A DNA stretch of 16,156 nt from CAZOSF01 sp964582415 (GCA_964582415.1 CAZOSF010000054.1:1-16156), one strand, 5' to 3'; counted from the stretch's first letter, positions 6,722 through 14,560 are shown. Made by a program: numbers and translations. Notes: generated from the sequence alone by a model not told the origin.

Positions 6722-7765
6722 CTAGGAGCGGTTTTTCAGCTCTTCTCGTGAGGTAACGCCCAATTTCTTGTAAAGGTTGTTGATATGTGTTTTTACCGTA
6801 CTTACCGAGATGAAAAGTTCTTGGGCAATCTCTTTATTGGTTTTATCCTGTAGGATGAGGTCCCGAATTTTTTCTTCCTGATTGGAAAGCGTCACCTCCA
6901 AAATTGGAGCTTTCTTGTTTCGAAGCCATTTTCCGATGATAAAGAAATTCAATAGAAAGGAAAGCAAGAGTGCTCCACCAATCGCATAAACCCACCAAGG
7001 CATGGATTCCCGCCGGTCCATGATGAAACGATCGGCCTCCAATTCCTCTTCCAGTTGTTGCGTATAGGAAGCATCAGGATAGAAGTTTTCGAACTTATGC
7101 AACAAATCGTCATAATATGAATTGCTTTTCAAATCGGTTAAATAATAATTATAGAAATGTCCGCCGCGTTCACTTAGTAGGGTATAGATATAGAGTTCTC
7201 CCAATGGCTCGTTGAGAGAGGCACCAAATTCCTGTAATTTCTTAAACCAGAGTTCCAAATTGGCCTTTTCACTGGCTTCACTGGAGTAATTGGCCATAGA
7301 ATAGAGTATGTCATTCTGCAGGGAATCCACCCTTAAAAATACAGTAGCTTCCCTACTGGGACCGTCGATACTGCAAAACATTTCATTGTCGAAGGAAAAG
7401 GGGAAATCCAATAGGGAATGGTTATTCGCCACAAACAAGATTTCACGACTATTCTCGCAGTGGCCAGAAAAATGGTTGATGGTTGTATCGGAATCCGCAC
7501 AGGTATCTACATGGATACGGTAGATCCTGCTATCATTAGGCAGATTATTCCCTTGAAATTGAAAATATCCTGTAGTATCGGCATGTGTTTTTTGAAGAAT
7601 CTGTTCCGAATGGATGCCTTTTAGCTTTCGATAATCCTCTACGATGGAAAGGTAAAGGGTGCCCTCACGGAACTCTTCCTTGATCTGTCCCGAAAATCGG
7701 AACTGTCCAAAGCTTTTTGCGCTTACCAAGAGCAGGATGATCGCAATTACCCGAATGCCTTTCAT
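6722..7765 (-). CDS. Membrane-spanning LuxR-type one-component regulator
   Basis: The 347-residue protein has an N-terminal signal sequence (MKGIRVIAIILLLVSAKSFG), an extracytoplasmic domain of about 235 residues, one transmembrane helix at about 257-280 (WWVYAIGGALLLSFLLNFFIIG), a basic stop-transfer (KWLRNKK), and a C-terminal LuxR/GerE-type helix-turn-helix at about 292-347. The HTH hallmarks are DKTNKEIAQELFISVSTVKTHINNLYKKLGV. Topology is outside-in, so the DNA-binding end is cytoplasmic and would act from the membrane. The outer domain has a beta-rich start (FRFSGQIKE, GYFQFQGNNLP), resembling small beta-sandwich domains of Bacteroidetes surface proteins, then a helical part; the ligand is unknown. 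The chosen ATG (7765) follows a promoter by 4 nt, and an alternative TTG at 7789 lies upstream of that promoter box. Its targets are unknown; the adjacent thioredoxin-fold gene and the divergent yqaE operon are candidates. Confidence 0.88.
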   Translation of the reverse strand: MKGIRVIAIILLLVSAKSFGQFRFSGQIKEEFREGTLYLSIVEDYRKLKGIHSEQILQKTHADTTGYFQFQGNNLPNDSRIYRIHVDTCADSDTTINHFSGHCENSREILFVANNHSLLDFPFSFDNEMFCSIDGPSREATVFLRVDSLQNDILYSMANYSSEASEKANLELWFKKLQEFGASLNEPLGELYIYTLLSERGGHFYNYYLTDLKSNSYYDDLLHKFENFYPDASYTQQLEEELEADRFIMDRRESMPWWVYAIGGALLLSFLLNFFIIGKWLRNKKAPILEVTLSNQEEKIRDLILQDKTNKEIAQELFISVSTVKTHINNLYKKLGVTSREELKNRS

Positions 7766-7769
7766 AAAA

Positions 7770-7801
7770 CGAAGATATCGAAATAACAAGGCTGTAACAA
7801 A
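7770..7801 (-). promoter_or_regulatory. Probable promoter of the LuxR-type regulator
   Basis: On the minus strand TTTG (7801-7798) is followed by a 20-nt spacer and TATCTTCG (7777-7770), which matches TAnnTTTG at all but one defined position. Only 4 nt separate the box from the ATG at 7765, so transcription would start at or within a base or two of the start codon. Confidence 0.5.
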
Positions 7802-7839
7802 ATGTTTTCTTTCGGACTAATAGCATGAATTATAAACTT

Positions 7840-7847
7840 TACCTTTG
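7840..7847 (+). promoter_or_regulatory. Probable -7 box of the yqaE-lipoprotein-lipB operon
   Basis: TACCTTTG is a full match to the Bacteroidetes -7 consensus and ends 4 nt before the ATG at 7852. No -33 TTTG is visible at the expected distance. The box decides the start: an upstream ATG at 7825 would lie outside the transcript. Confidence 0.5.
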
Positions 7848-7851
7848 TGCT

Positions 7852-8010
7852 ATGAGCTTTTGGCGTGTTTTATTAGCTATTTTATTTCCCCCCTTATCGG
7901 TAATCGACAAAGGTTGTGGGTCCGTGCTAATTGTCTTAATTTTGACACTCTGTGGATGGGTGCCCGGTGTGATTGCCGCACTCATCATTTTAAATAACCC
8001 AAAAAACTAA
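7852..8010 (+). CDS. YqaE/Pmp3-family small membrane protein
   Basis: This 52-residue protein is almost entirely two membrane helices (about 4-18 and 25-47). It carries the family's signature pieces: LLAILFPPLSV, then a loop DKGCG, then LTLCGWVPGVIAALI. Members of the Pmp3/YqaE family (UPF0057) are inner- or plasma-membrane proteolipids linked to salt and cold stress and to membrane potential in yeast and plants. The bacterial role is poorly known. A longer reading from ATG 7825 would add MNYKLYLCA, but it starts upstream of the -7 box at 7840, so the ATG at 7852 is chosen. The stop lies 4 nt before the next gene, forming an operon with a lipoprotein and lipB. Confidence 0.85.
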   Translation: MSFWRVLLAILFPPLSVIDKGCGSVLIVLILTLCGWVPGVIAALIILNNPKN

Positions 8011-8014
8011 AAAA

Positions 8015-8758
8015 ATGGGCGTTCGATTCCTTTGGATTTTTATCCTAGCTATTTCTCTCACTAGTTGTCAATTCACCGAAACGATGGTGCTAAACGAAGA
8101 TGGTTCCGGTCGCATGGAATTGAGTGCCGATTTAAGTGAAATCATGTCGATGAGTGGTGCAATGGCGAAGGATAGTACCATGAAGAAAACAGATACTATC
8201 ATTGCCTTCAAGGATATTTTGGAAGAAAAGAAGGATAGCATTGCCAAGCTTTCTCCCAATGAGCAAAAGCGCTTACAGGCGATGAAGAATTACAATATTC
8301 ATATGTTCTCCGATCCGGAAACGAATAAAATGGTGATGGATGTTTTTACTGAATTTCAGGATGTTTCAGAGGCAGACAACTTGATGAAGGGATTCGATTT
8401 GGCTTCTGAATATATGCCGGGATCCAGTAAGAACGGAAATGATTCCAAGAAAGATTCGGAAGAAGACGAAATCATTGGGGTAAAATTCAGTTATTCGAAT
8501 GGCCATTTCAAAAGAGATGCATTCATACGGGATAAACAAAGGCATCAAATTCAATTGGACAGCCTAAAAAAAGCCGAATCCTTTATGTCGAGCGTTACCT
8601 ATAAATTGAAATATACTTTTCCCAAGAAGATAAAGTCAACCACTGCAGAAGGAGCAACCTTCTCGCTGGATGGAAAAACATTGGAACTTCAAAATTCCTT
8701 CTTGGAGTACATGAAGAATCCCGACGTGTTCGATGTTGAAGTGGAATTGGAAGATTAA
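8015..8758 (+). CDS. Lipoprotein of unknown function (247 aa)
   Basis: The signal peptide ends in the lipobox LTSC (Cys18), so the protein is lipid-anchored in the envelope. Right after it, FTETMVLNEDGSGRMELSADLS resembles the start of LppM/DUF3153-like envelope proteins, where an EDGSG turn opens a beta-sheet; this is a tentative reading by eye. The middle (about 50-150) is helical and rich in Lys, Glu, Asp and Met, including a very acidic/lysine segment (NGNDSKKDSEEDE). The C-terminal part (about 190-247) reads as beta strands (VTYKLKYTFPKKIKS, GATFSLDGKTLEL). No catalytic motif is seen. It begins 4 nt after yqaE. Its stop is in the same frame as lipB with a single codon between. Function is unknown; the operon link with lipB may be only positional. 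Confidence 0.85.
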   Translation: MGVRFLWIFILAISLTSCQFTETMVLNEDGSGRMELSADLSEIMSMSGAMAKDSTMKKTDTIIAFKDILEEKKDSIAKLSPNEQKRLQAMKNYNIHMFSDPETNKMVMDVFTEFQDVSEADNLMKGFDLASEYMPGSSKNGNDSKKDSEEDEIIGVKFSYSNGHFKRDAFIRDKQRHQIQLDSLKKAESFMSSVTYKLKYTFPKKIKSTTAEGATFSLDGKTLELQNSFLEYMKNPDVFDVEVELED

Positions 8759-8761
8759 AGG

Positions 8762-9487
8762 TTGAACAAGACGGTAGACATACAGGATTTAGGAAGCAAA
8801 GGTTATCAGGAAACCTGGGACTACCAGGAAACCCTATTTCAGGAAATCCTATCCATCAAAACCAAAAACCGACGGGAAAATACCCAATTGGAAACCCCAA
8901 ATCACTTCTTGTTCGTGGAACATCCACATGTGTATACCTTGGGTAAGAGTGGGGATATGCAAAACCTGTTGATCGATGAGGTGAAATTGAAAGAAATCGA
9001 TGCCCAATTTTTTAAAATCAATCGAGGGGGAGATATCACCTATCACGGCCCCGGGCAAATTGTAGGTTATCCCATTCTCGACTTAGAGAACTTTTTTACC
9101 GACATCCACAAATATTTGCGGTTTCTAGAGGAGATGATTATCCGAACCCTAGCCGAGTACGGCCTAAAAGGGGAGCGTTCCAAAGGGGAAACGGGTGTAT
9201 GGTTGGATGTGGGAACTCCCTTTGCACGGAAAATCTGCGCCATGGGGGTGCGCGCTAGCCGCTGGGTGACCATGCATGGTTTCGCCCTTAATGTGAATAC
9301 CGATCTGGGCTATTTCGATCATATGATTCCCTGCGGAATACGAGGGAAGTCGGTCACCTCATTAAATGTCGAATTGGGTAAAACGGAAATTCCCATCGAT
9401 GAGGTAAAGGAAAAATTGCTCTCCCATTTTTCAGCCCTTTTCGAGGCTACCTTCGTTGAAACCCAGCCGAATTCTCAACTTATTTAG
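8762..9487 (+). CDS. lipB: Octanoyl-[acyl-carrier-protein]:protein octanoyltransferase (TTG start)
   Basis: LipB moves octanoyl groups from acyl carrier protein to lipoyl domains of enzymes such as pyruvate dehydrogenase, the first step of de novo lipoylation in the cytoplasm. The 241-residue protein shows the family signature RGGDITYHGPGQ at 88-99, the lysine of FARKICAMGVR (Lys157), and PCGIRGKSVTSL with the acyl-accepting cysteine Cys191. PNHFLFVEHPHVYTLGKSGD is typical. The start is TTG: in frame there is only one codon (AGG) between the previous gene's TAA and this TTG, no ATG comes before residue 66, and MNKTVDIQDLG aligns with LipB N-termini as I recall them. Third gene of the yqaE operon. 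Its last 8 bases overlap the facing lipoprotein gene. Confidence 0.96.
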   Translation: MNKTVDIQDLGSKGYQETWDYQETLFQEILSIKTKNRRENTQLETPNHFLFVEHPHVYTLGKSGDMQNLLIDEVKLKEIDAQFFKINRGGDITYHGPGQIVGYPILDLENFFTDIHKYLRFLEEMIIRTLAEYGLKGERSKGETGVWLDVGTPFARKICAMGVRASRWVTMHGFALNVNTDLGYFDHMIPCGIRGKSVTSLNVELGKTEIPIDEVKEKLLSHFSALFEATFVETQPNSQLI

Positions 9488-11897
9488 GGAGCTGATACAG
9501 CAGTACCTCATTCTTTTCCCCTTTCACTACAATATTCATGGAACCGTTTCGATTGGCATCGGCCAAATCGATTTCTGAGGTGCCGTAAATGGGGAAATGC
9601 GGTAATAGTTGTCCGTTTTTAGTATAAACGTACACGGCATTTTCCTTGGTTTCGGTAATGGTGGCAAAGAGGTTTTTACCAAAAAGAAGGAGTTGGGGTT
9701 TGGAGTAGATCCCTACCGGTAATTCGGTAAGTTTTCCGTTGATGCGCATCAAATTGTCATCCAAGGTGAGTTTGGTGGTTCCTTGAATGCAGAACCAATA
9801 AGTATCGGAAACGTCCAAGGGTTGTGAATTCACCCTGCCATTCTGATCGATGGAAACCTTTCGCTTGTCGGCGGTAATCACTACAAAATTAGAGCCTTCC
9901 TTTTCGATGGGCAGTTCACTGAAATTCAATTTTTGAGCTACAGGAACCCGAACTTTCCCCACCCTGCTTAAAATATTCAATGTACCAGAAGCCTCAGCGA
10001 CGGTGATATAGTCTTTGTTGCCAATACGAATGTGCTGTGGAGGCAATACTATTTTTGAATTCGCTCTCGAGAAATTAAAACCTTTTACGGTTTGTCCCTG
10101 TGCATCGTACATATAGAGCCTGTCATTCTGAACAATCACAAAGCGGTATTTGCGGTTGTTGTCGTAATCGAACACTGCCAATGGCTGGGTAATCGGGTCG
10201 CTGAATTTCTTGGGAAACGGCGCTACTGCATTTCCGTTGCGGTCGAACACATAGAGGGTATTTCCGGTGGTAAAGGCCAATTGCTTTTTCCCATTCCGTA
10301 AAATATCCACCTCATGAATGGTTCCTTGAATGGGTCCTTCCAACGATTTTTTCCAGAGGATTTTCCCATTGGTGGAAATCAAGTACAATTGATTGGCTAG
10401 GTCCTGAACTACAATGTCCTTTCCTCCCGTATTGTGATTGGTAAAGAATTTTGGGGGAGACATCAGATCGGCATCCAAACGAATACTGGCCAATTGTTGC
10501 ACAGGCCCACTTGAGATGGTTTCTCCCTTTCCAGATTTCGCGACCAGATTTAAGTGGGCAAAGTCCCTATCGTATATCAGCTGGGTGACTACCAGCGGAA
10601 ATCCTTTTAGTTGAGAGGCACTTGAATGAAAAAGTGCTGCATTCAAACCCTTCCATTGTCCATCCATCTCATAGAAAACTAGGGAAGCTGATTGGGCCAG
10701 ATAGGTAGCGGCATTCTGAAAATAGCTCGTTTCGGCCAACACCGATTTGTTTAGAAAGCCTGAAATAAGTTCTTTGGCCTGTTCCTCATCCATGGTAAAA
10801 ATCAGGAAGTCGTTCCAAGGGAAGGCAATGGGATAGTTTTCCGATGGAATAAAGGACGAAAAGGGTTGGAAAAGAGCTTTAGCTTCCGAAATTCGATAAA
10901 GGGGAATGTCACGATACGTTTCCAGCTCCGTCAATTGAGCTGCCAGACTTTCCCAGCTTAGATCACTATCCAAACTTTTCAAACCCATATAGCTTTTCGA
11001 GGTTGTTTTGACCCAGGATAGTTCATTGGTGGTTTCAAAAATAGGATGGAGGGTTGTTGCCTTACCTCTGTTCACCATGCGTTTTCGAAGGCTATCCGCA
11101 TTACTGAAAGCAAAGGAAAGGGCCCGTTTGGCCGTGCTCAAAGTAATGGCTGGCGTTGCCGTTTGTTGTGGAAGCTGCCCTCGGAATACCGAGAGTTTTT
11201 CACCCAAGCTATCTTGGTCCATCACCACCCCATGGGCGATGAGTCCGTCACTCAATAACTGTAATTCAAGAGAGGAATAGCTGCCCCAAGGTGATACGGA
11301 ATCACCAGGGCGGGTTACATTCAACACTGTGGTGAGGCTGAGGGGCTTGTTTTTTTTGACCTTTAACGCTGTTTGAAATCCGTCGTCCTGTAAAGGGTTG
11401 CCTTTGCGAATAGATTCCAAGGTGGCTTCAGAAGTGCTGATAAATCCAATACTATCGATTTCGGTAGTGAAAAATACCTCCGATCCGATTTGATATCTTT
11501 TGATTTTTCCCTTTCCACCAATAGAATCCTTTACCAGATTGGGAATCGAGTCGGGAACAAAGCCCAGTTGTTTCGATTTGGCAATCAAGGTATAAACCGA
11601 GAGGCTATCCGATTCATTATCCATGGCCAATAACACTGGTCCTGAAGGGGTGAGGGCTTTGCTTAGCTCTGAATAGGCGTTGAAAAAGCGACCAAAGGGT
11701 TCGTTGGATGCCTTCGAGAGGAGCGCGTGACCTTTAAAATCTTCTTGGGTTTGCTGCCATTGCTCAATAGTTAAAACAGTCTGCGTGGCTGTGGGCAGAT
11801 AACTCTCTGGGCGATCCAAAGAAGCATCGCGACGCTCGCAGCCAAAAAGTAGGGCGAGACCTAAAATTACCAGGAATACGATCCGAAGTGAGGGCAT
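9480..11897 (-). CDS. Large lipoprotein with a propeller-like C-terminal repeat domain (805 aa)
   Basis: From the ATG at 11897 the protein starts MPSLRIVFLVILGLALLFGC, a lipoprotein signal with Cys20. Residues about 25-465 form an N-terminal region with no motif I recognise, though the opening (SYLPTATQTVLTIEQWQQ) and the length recall DUF3352-type surface proteins; that is only a hint. Residues about 470-805 contain seven or eight repeats of the pattern 'hydrophobic strand, LYhhDxxGxhh', for example LYLISTNGKILW, LYVFDRNGNAV, LYMYDAQGQTV and VYVYTKNGQLLPHFPIYG. This is what PQQ-like or FG-GAP-like beta-propellers look like. It probably mediates binding, not catalysis. It is encoded 70 bp after rnhB on the same strand and has its own probable -7 box 3 nt before the ATG. 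It overlaps lipB tail-to-tail. A TTG at 11912 would add five residues but precedes the -7 box. Confidence 0.85.
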   Translation of the reverse strand: MPSLRIVFLVILGLALLFGCERRDASLDRPESYLPTATQTVLTIEQWQQTQEDFKGHALLSKASNEPFGRFFNAYSELSKALTPSGPVLLAMDNESDSLSVYTLIAKSKQLGFVPDSIPNLVKDSIGGKGKIKRYQIGSEVFFTTEIDSIGFISTSEATLESIRKGNPLQDDGFQTALKVKKNKPLSLTTVLNVTRPGDSVSPWGSYSSLELQLLSDGLIAHGVVMDQDSLGEKLSVFRGQLPQQTATPAITLSTAKRALSFAFSNADSLRKRMVNRGKATTLHPIFETTNELSWVKTTSKSYMGLKSLDSDLSWESLAAQLTELETYRDIPLYRISEAKALFQPFSSFIPSENYPIAFPWNDFLIFTMDEEQAKELISGFLNKSVLAETSYFQNAATYLAQSASLVFYEMDGQWKGLNAALFHSSASQLKGFPLVVTQLIYDRDFAHLNLVAKSGKGETISSGPVQQLASIRLDADLMSPPKFFTNHNTGGKDIVVQDLANQLYLISTNGKILWKKSLEGPIQGTIHEVDILRNGKKQLAFTTGNTLYVFDRNGNAVAPFPKKFSDPITQPLAVFDYDNNRKYRFVIVQNDRLYMYDAQGQTVKGFNFSRANSKIVLPPQHIRIGNKDYITVAEASGTLNILSRVGKVRVPVAQKLNFSELPIEKEGSNFVVITADKRKVSIDQNGRVNSQPLDVSDTYWFCIQGTTKLTLDDNLMRINGKLTELPVGIYSKPQLLLFGKNLFATITETKENAVYVYTKNGQLLPHFPIYGTSEIDLADANRNGSMNIVVKGEKNEVLLYQLPK

Positions 11898-11900
11898 ACA

Positions 11901-11908
11901 CAAAAATA
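11901..11908 (-). promoter_or_regulatory. Probable -7 box of the 805-aa lipoprotein gene
   Basis: On the minus strand TATTTTTG is a full TAnnTTTG match that ends 3 nt before the ATG at 11897. No -33 box is seen at normal spacing. The same T-rich bases could act as the U tract of the small hairpin at 11912-11932. Confidence 0.4.
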
Positions 11909-11933
11909 ACAAGCCTTGCGCAATTGTAGGCTC
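11901..11933 (-). terminator. Weak terminator-like hairpin after rnhB
   Basis: On the minus strand AGCCT (11932-11928) can pair with AGGCT (11916-11912) around an 11-nt loop that contains the palindrome TTGCGCAA, followed by TTGTTATTTTTG. The stem is only 5 bp (6 with a G-U pair), so termination would be partial at best. Confidence 0.3.
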
Positions 11934-11967
11934 CTTTTACAAGAGTTTATCGACGTGTTTTTAACAG

Positions 11968-12567
11968 CTACAAAGAAAGTTTGAGTTGCTCGGGCAGAAG
12001 GCGAAAACTTCTTCGGTGATAGGGGGTGGGGCCCAATTCCCGTATCGCTTCCCTATGGTGGGCAGTTGGGTATCCCTTGTTTCGGTTCCAACCGTATTCG
12101 GGATATTCTTCATGCAACTGTTCCATATAGTCATCCCGATAGGTTTTGGCCAGGATGGAAGCAGCGGCGATGTGCAGGTATTTACCATCCCCTTTCACCA
12201 CACATTCATATGGGATCGATTGAAAGGATTTAAAACGGTTACCATCTATGGCAATGAATTCTGGGGGTAGCGAAAGTTGTTCGATGCTGCGATGCATGGC
12301 AAGGATGGATGCGTTCAAGATGTTGATTTTGTCGATTTCCTCCATCATGACATGACTCACGGCAAAGGCAAGTGCCTGTTCCTCTATGATGGGCCGCAAT
12401 TCCTTCCGCTTGGCTTCCGAAAGTTGTTTGGAATCGGTGAGCCACGGATGGTGGAAATCATCAGGTAGAATAACGGCGGCCGCGGTGACCGGTCCGGCCA
12501 GACAACCCCGACCCGCTTCGTCGGTACCGCATTCCACTAGGTGTGCATGTATTTTGAGGGAAAGCAT
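11968..12567 (-). CDS. rnhB: Ribonuclease HII
   Basis: RNase HII cuts the RNA strand of RNA-DNA hybrids and begins removal of single ribonucleotides from DNA. The protein is 199 residues, the usual size, with the DEDD metal-binding set in place: Asp16 and Glu17 in GTDEAGRG, Asp108 in AIDGNRF, and Asp127 in VVKGDGKY. The downstream signatures AAASILAKTYRDDYM and YGWNRNKGYPTAHHREAI, with HHRRSFR near the end, are typical. An ATG at 12600 would add 11 residues (MFQRKCVFLIA) without family match and almost touches the divergent promoter, so the ATG at 12567 (MLSLKIHAHLVECGTDEAG) is preferred. It is divergent from the porin-like gene across 61 bp and is followed by the 805-aa lipoprotein gene. Confidence 0.96.
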   Translation of the reverse strand: MLSLKIHAHLVECGTDEAGRGCLAGPVTAAAVILPDDFHHPWLTDSKQLSEAKRKELRPIIEEQALAFAVSHVMMEEIDKINILNASILAMHRSIEQLSLPPEFIAIDGNRFKSFQSIPYECVVKGDGKYLHIAAASILAKTYRDDYMEQLHEEYPEYGWNRNKGYPTAHHREAIRELGPTPYHRRSFRLLPEQLKLSL

Positions 12568-12601
12568 CGCAATTAAAAATACACATTTCCGTTGAAACAT
12601 T

Positions 12602-12609
12602 TACCTTTG
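12602..12609 (+). promoter_or_regulatory. Probable -7 box of the porin-like gene
   Basis: TACCTTTG fully matches the Bacteroidetes -7 consensus. It ends 19 nt before the ATG at 12629, giving a leader of roughly 13-15 nt with a purine-rich GGAACGGA just ahead of the ATG. No clear -33 TTTG is visible. Confidence 0.45.
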
Positions 12610-12628
12610 TCCTTCAACTTGGAACGGA

Positions 12629-14551
12629 ATGAACAAAACCGGCTTGCTCCTTTTCTTTTTCTTCGCCTTTAGCATGGTGGTATGGTCGCAAACCAATCCG
12701 AGAAACAATCCGCAAGGCAGACCCAATGCTCCAGTAACTTCAGAAGAGAAGCCTCCCATTTCACTCTATAAAATGGTGACACTCGATCGGGATACGACTT
12801 CCGTGGATACTACGCTGAACATCAAAAAACACTACCGGTTCAATTACCTGCGAAAGGATGATTTTGAATTACTGCCCTTCGCCAATGTGGGGCAAACCTA
12901 TAATACCCTCGCCTACGACTTCGATAATTTGAATCTGAAACCCTTGTTCGTAGCCCAAGCCCACCATTTCAACTATCTAGAAGTGGAGGATATCCTATAT
13001 TATCATGTGCCCACACCCCTCACCGAATTGTATTTTAAAACGGCATTTCAGCAAGGGCAACAATTGGATGCCTTCTTTACCGTGAATACCAGCGAGCAGT
13101 TTAATTTTTCGGTAGCCTATAAAGGCGTACGGTCGTTAGGGCAATACCAGCATATTTTAACGAGCACGGGTAATTTTCGCTTTTCGGCAAGCTATCATTC
13201 CAAGGACAAGCGGTTAACCGTTCGTGCCCATATGGCCGCCCAAGATATCTTGAATCAGGAAAACGGTGGACTTACCGAAAATTCTAGGGTGCTGTTCGAG
13301 TCGAATGTGGGAGAATTTACCGACCGCGGACGCTTGGATGTCAATTTTGAAGATGCCGAAAACAAGCTTCAGGGATTGCGATTTTTTGGGATTCAAGAAT
13401 ATGAATTGCTCTCGAAAAAAGATTCTTTGCAACATACGGTTTTAACGGTGGGGACTACTCTAAGCTATGAGGATAAGTTTTACAGGTACAACCAAAACGA
13501 CCCCTATGAAGGTTTTGGGGAATCCTACCTCACACAAGATCTGAATAAGCGTACCAAGTTAGAAGATTTTCAGGCGAAGGCCCATGCACGTTTTGATAAT
13601 TCCATCTTAGGAACCATTTCTGCATTTATCGGATATACCGATTACAATTATGGGTACAGTTCTGTTTTGGAATTGGATGAAGGTAGAATTACCAACCGTT
13701 TGAAAGGCAATTTGGTACAGGCGGGTGCCACCTTTGAAAAGGAATACAGAGGGTTTCAATTATTTGGAACGGGCGCCATCAATATTTCGGGCGATTTCGA
13801 TGCCAATTATTTGATCGGTGGGGCTTCCTACGCATTGGATGAAGACAATAAGGTAGAGGCTCAGCTCAAGATTCACAGTGTGGCGCCGAATTTCAACTTT
13901 CTATTGTATCAAAGCAATTATGTGAACTATAATTGGCAGACCCAATTCAACAATGTCAAGACCCAAGAGTTGCGGTTGGAGCTGCAATCGAAAAAGCTCT
14001 TCGATGCTACTGTGAGTTATACGGGCATCGATGATTACGCCTATTTTGCCATTCCCGAAGGCGACCAAACTCCGACGCCCCAGCAGTATGGGGATCGAAT
14101 AAATTATCTAAAGGTGAAACTGGAACGGGAATTTCATTTTGGAAAATTCGCCTTGGCCAACACTGTGCTCTATCAAAAGGCACTTAGCGGGGAATCGGTT
14201 TTCAATGTGCCGCAAATCATTACGCGTCAGAGTTTGTATTTTCAGGATGAGTGGTTTAAAAAGGCCGCTTTTATTCAAACAGGAGTTAATTTTAAATACT
14301 TCACTTCCTATAACATGAATGCCTACGATCCCGTACTGGCTGAATTCTATGTTCAGAATGGCGAGGAGTTGGGAGGTTTCCCGTTGGTGGATATCTTCTT
14401 CCAAACCAAAATAAAACAAACCCGTATCTACTTTATCTACGAACATTTCAATCAACTTTTCAATTCTACCAATAACCATTATTCGGCCCCGGGCTATCCC
14501 TACCGTGATGCGGTGCTGCGATTTGGATTGGTGTGGAATTTCTTTTTGTAG
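12629..14551 (+). CDS. Putative outer-membrane porin of Bacteroidetes type (Porin_10-like)
   Basis: The 640-residue protein has a signal peptide (MNKTGLLLFFFFAFSMVVWS, cleavage near residue 20). A proline/asparagine-rich spacer follows, and then hundreds of residues of short alternating strands with aromatic edges, as in outer-membrane beta-barrels. The segment KHYRFNYLRKDDFELLPFANVGQTYNTLAYDF near residue 66-98 and FNYLEVEDILYYHVPTPLTELYFKT are what I recall from the Bacteroidetes 'putative porin' family (PF14121). The protein ends in a strand LRFGLVWNFFL with a near-terminal aromatic, consistent with recognition by the barrel-assembly machinery. Substrate is unknown. The gene is divergent from rnhB, carries its own probable -7 box at 12602-12609, and appears to be a single-gene unit. 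No hairpin terminator was found after the stop; a run of seven Gs follows it. Confidence 0.85.
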   Translation: MNKTGLLLFFFFAFSMVVWSQTNPRNNPQGRPNAPVTSEEKPPISLYKMVTLDRDTTSVDTTLNIKKHYRFNYLRKDDFELLPFANVGQTYNTLAYDFDNLNLKPLFVAQAHHFNYLEVEDILYYHVPTPLTELYFKTAFQQGQQLDAFFTVNTSEQFNFSVAYKGVRSLGQYQHILTSTGNFRFSASYHSKDKRLTVRAHMAAQDILNQENGGLTENSRVLFESNVGEFTDRGRLDVNFEDAENKLQGLRFFGIQEYELLSKKDSLQHTVLTVGTTLSYEDKFYRYNQNDPYEGFGESYLTQDLNKRTKLEDFQAKAHARFDNSILGTISAFIGYTDYNYGYSSVLELDEGRITNRLKGNLVQAGATFEKEYRGFQLFGTGAINISGDFDANYLIGGASYALDEDNKVEAQLKIHSVAPNFNFLLYQSNYVNYNWQTQFNNVKTQELRLELQSKKLFDATVSYTGIDDYAYFAIPEGDQTPTPQQYGDRINYLKVKLEREFHFGKFALANTVLYQKALSGESVFNVPQIITRQSLYFQDEWFKKAAFIQTGVNFKYFTSYNMNAYDPVLAEFYVQNGEELGGFPLVDIFFQTKIKQTRIYFIYEHFNQLFNSTNNHYSAPGYPYRDAVLRFGLVWNFFL

Positions 14552-14560
14552 GGGGGGTCA

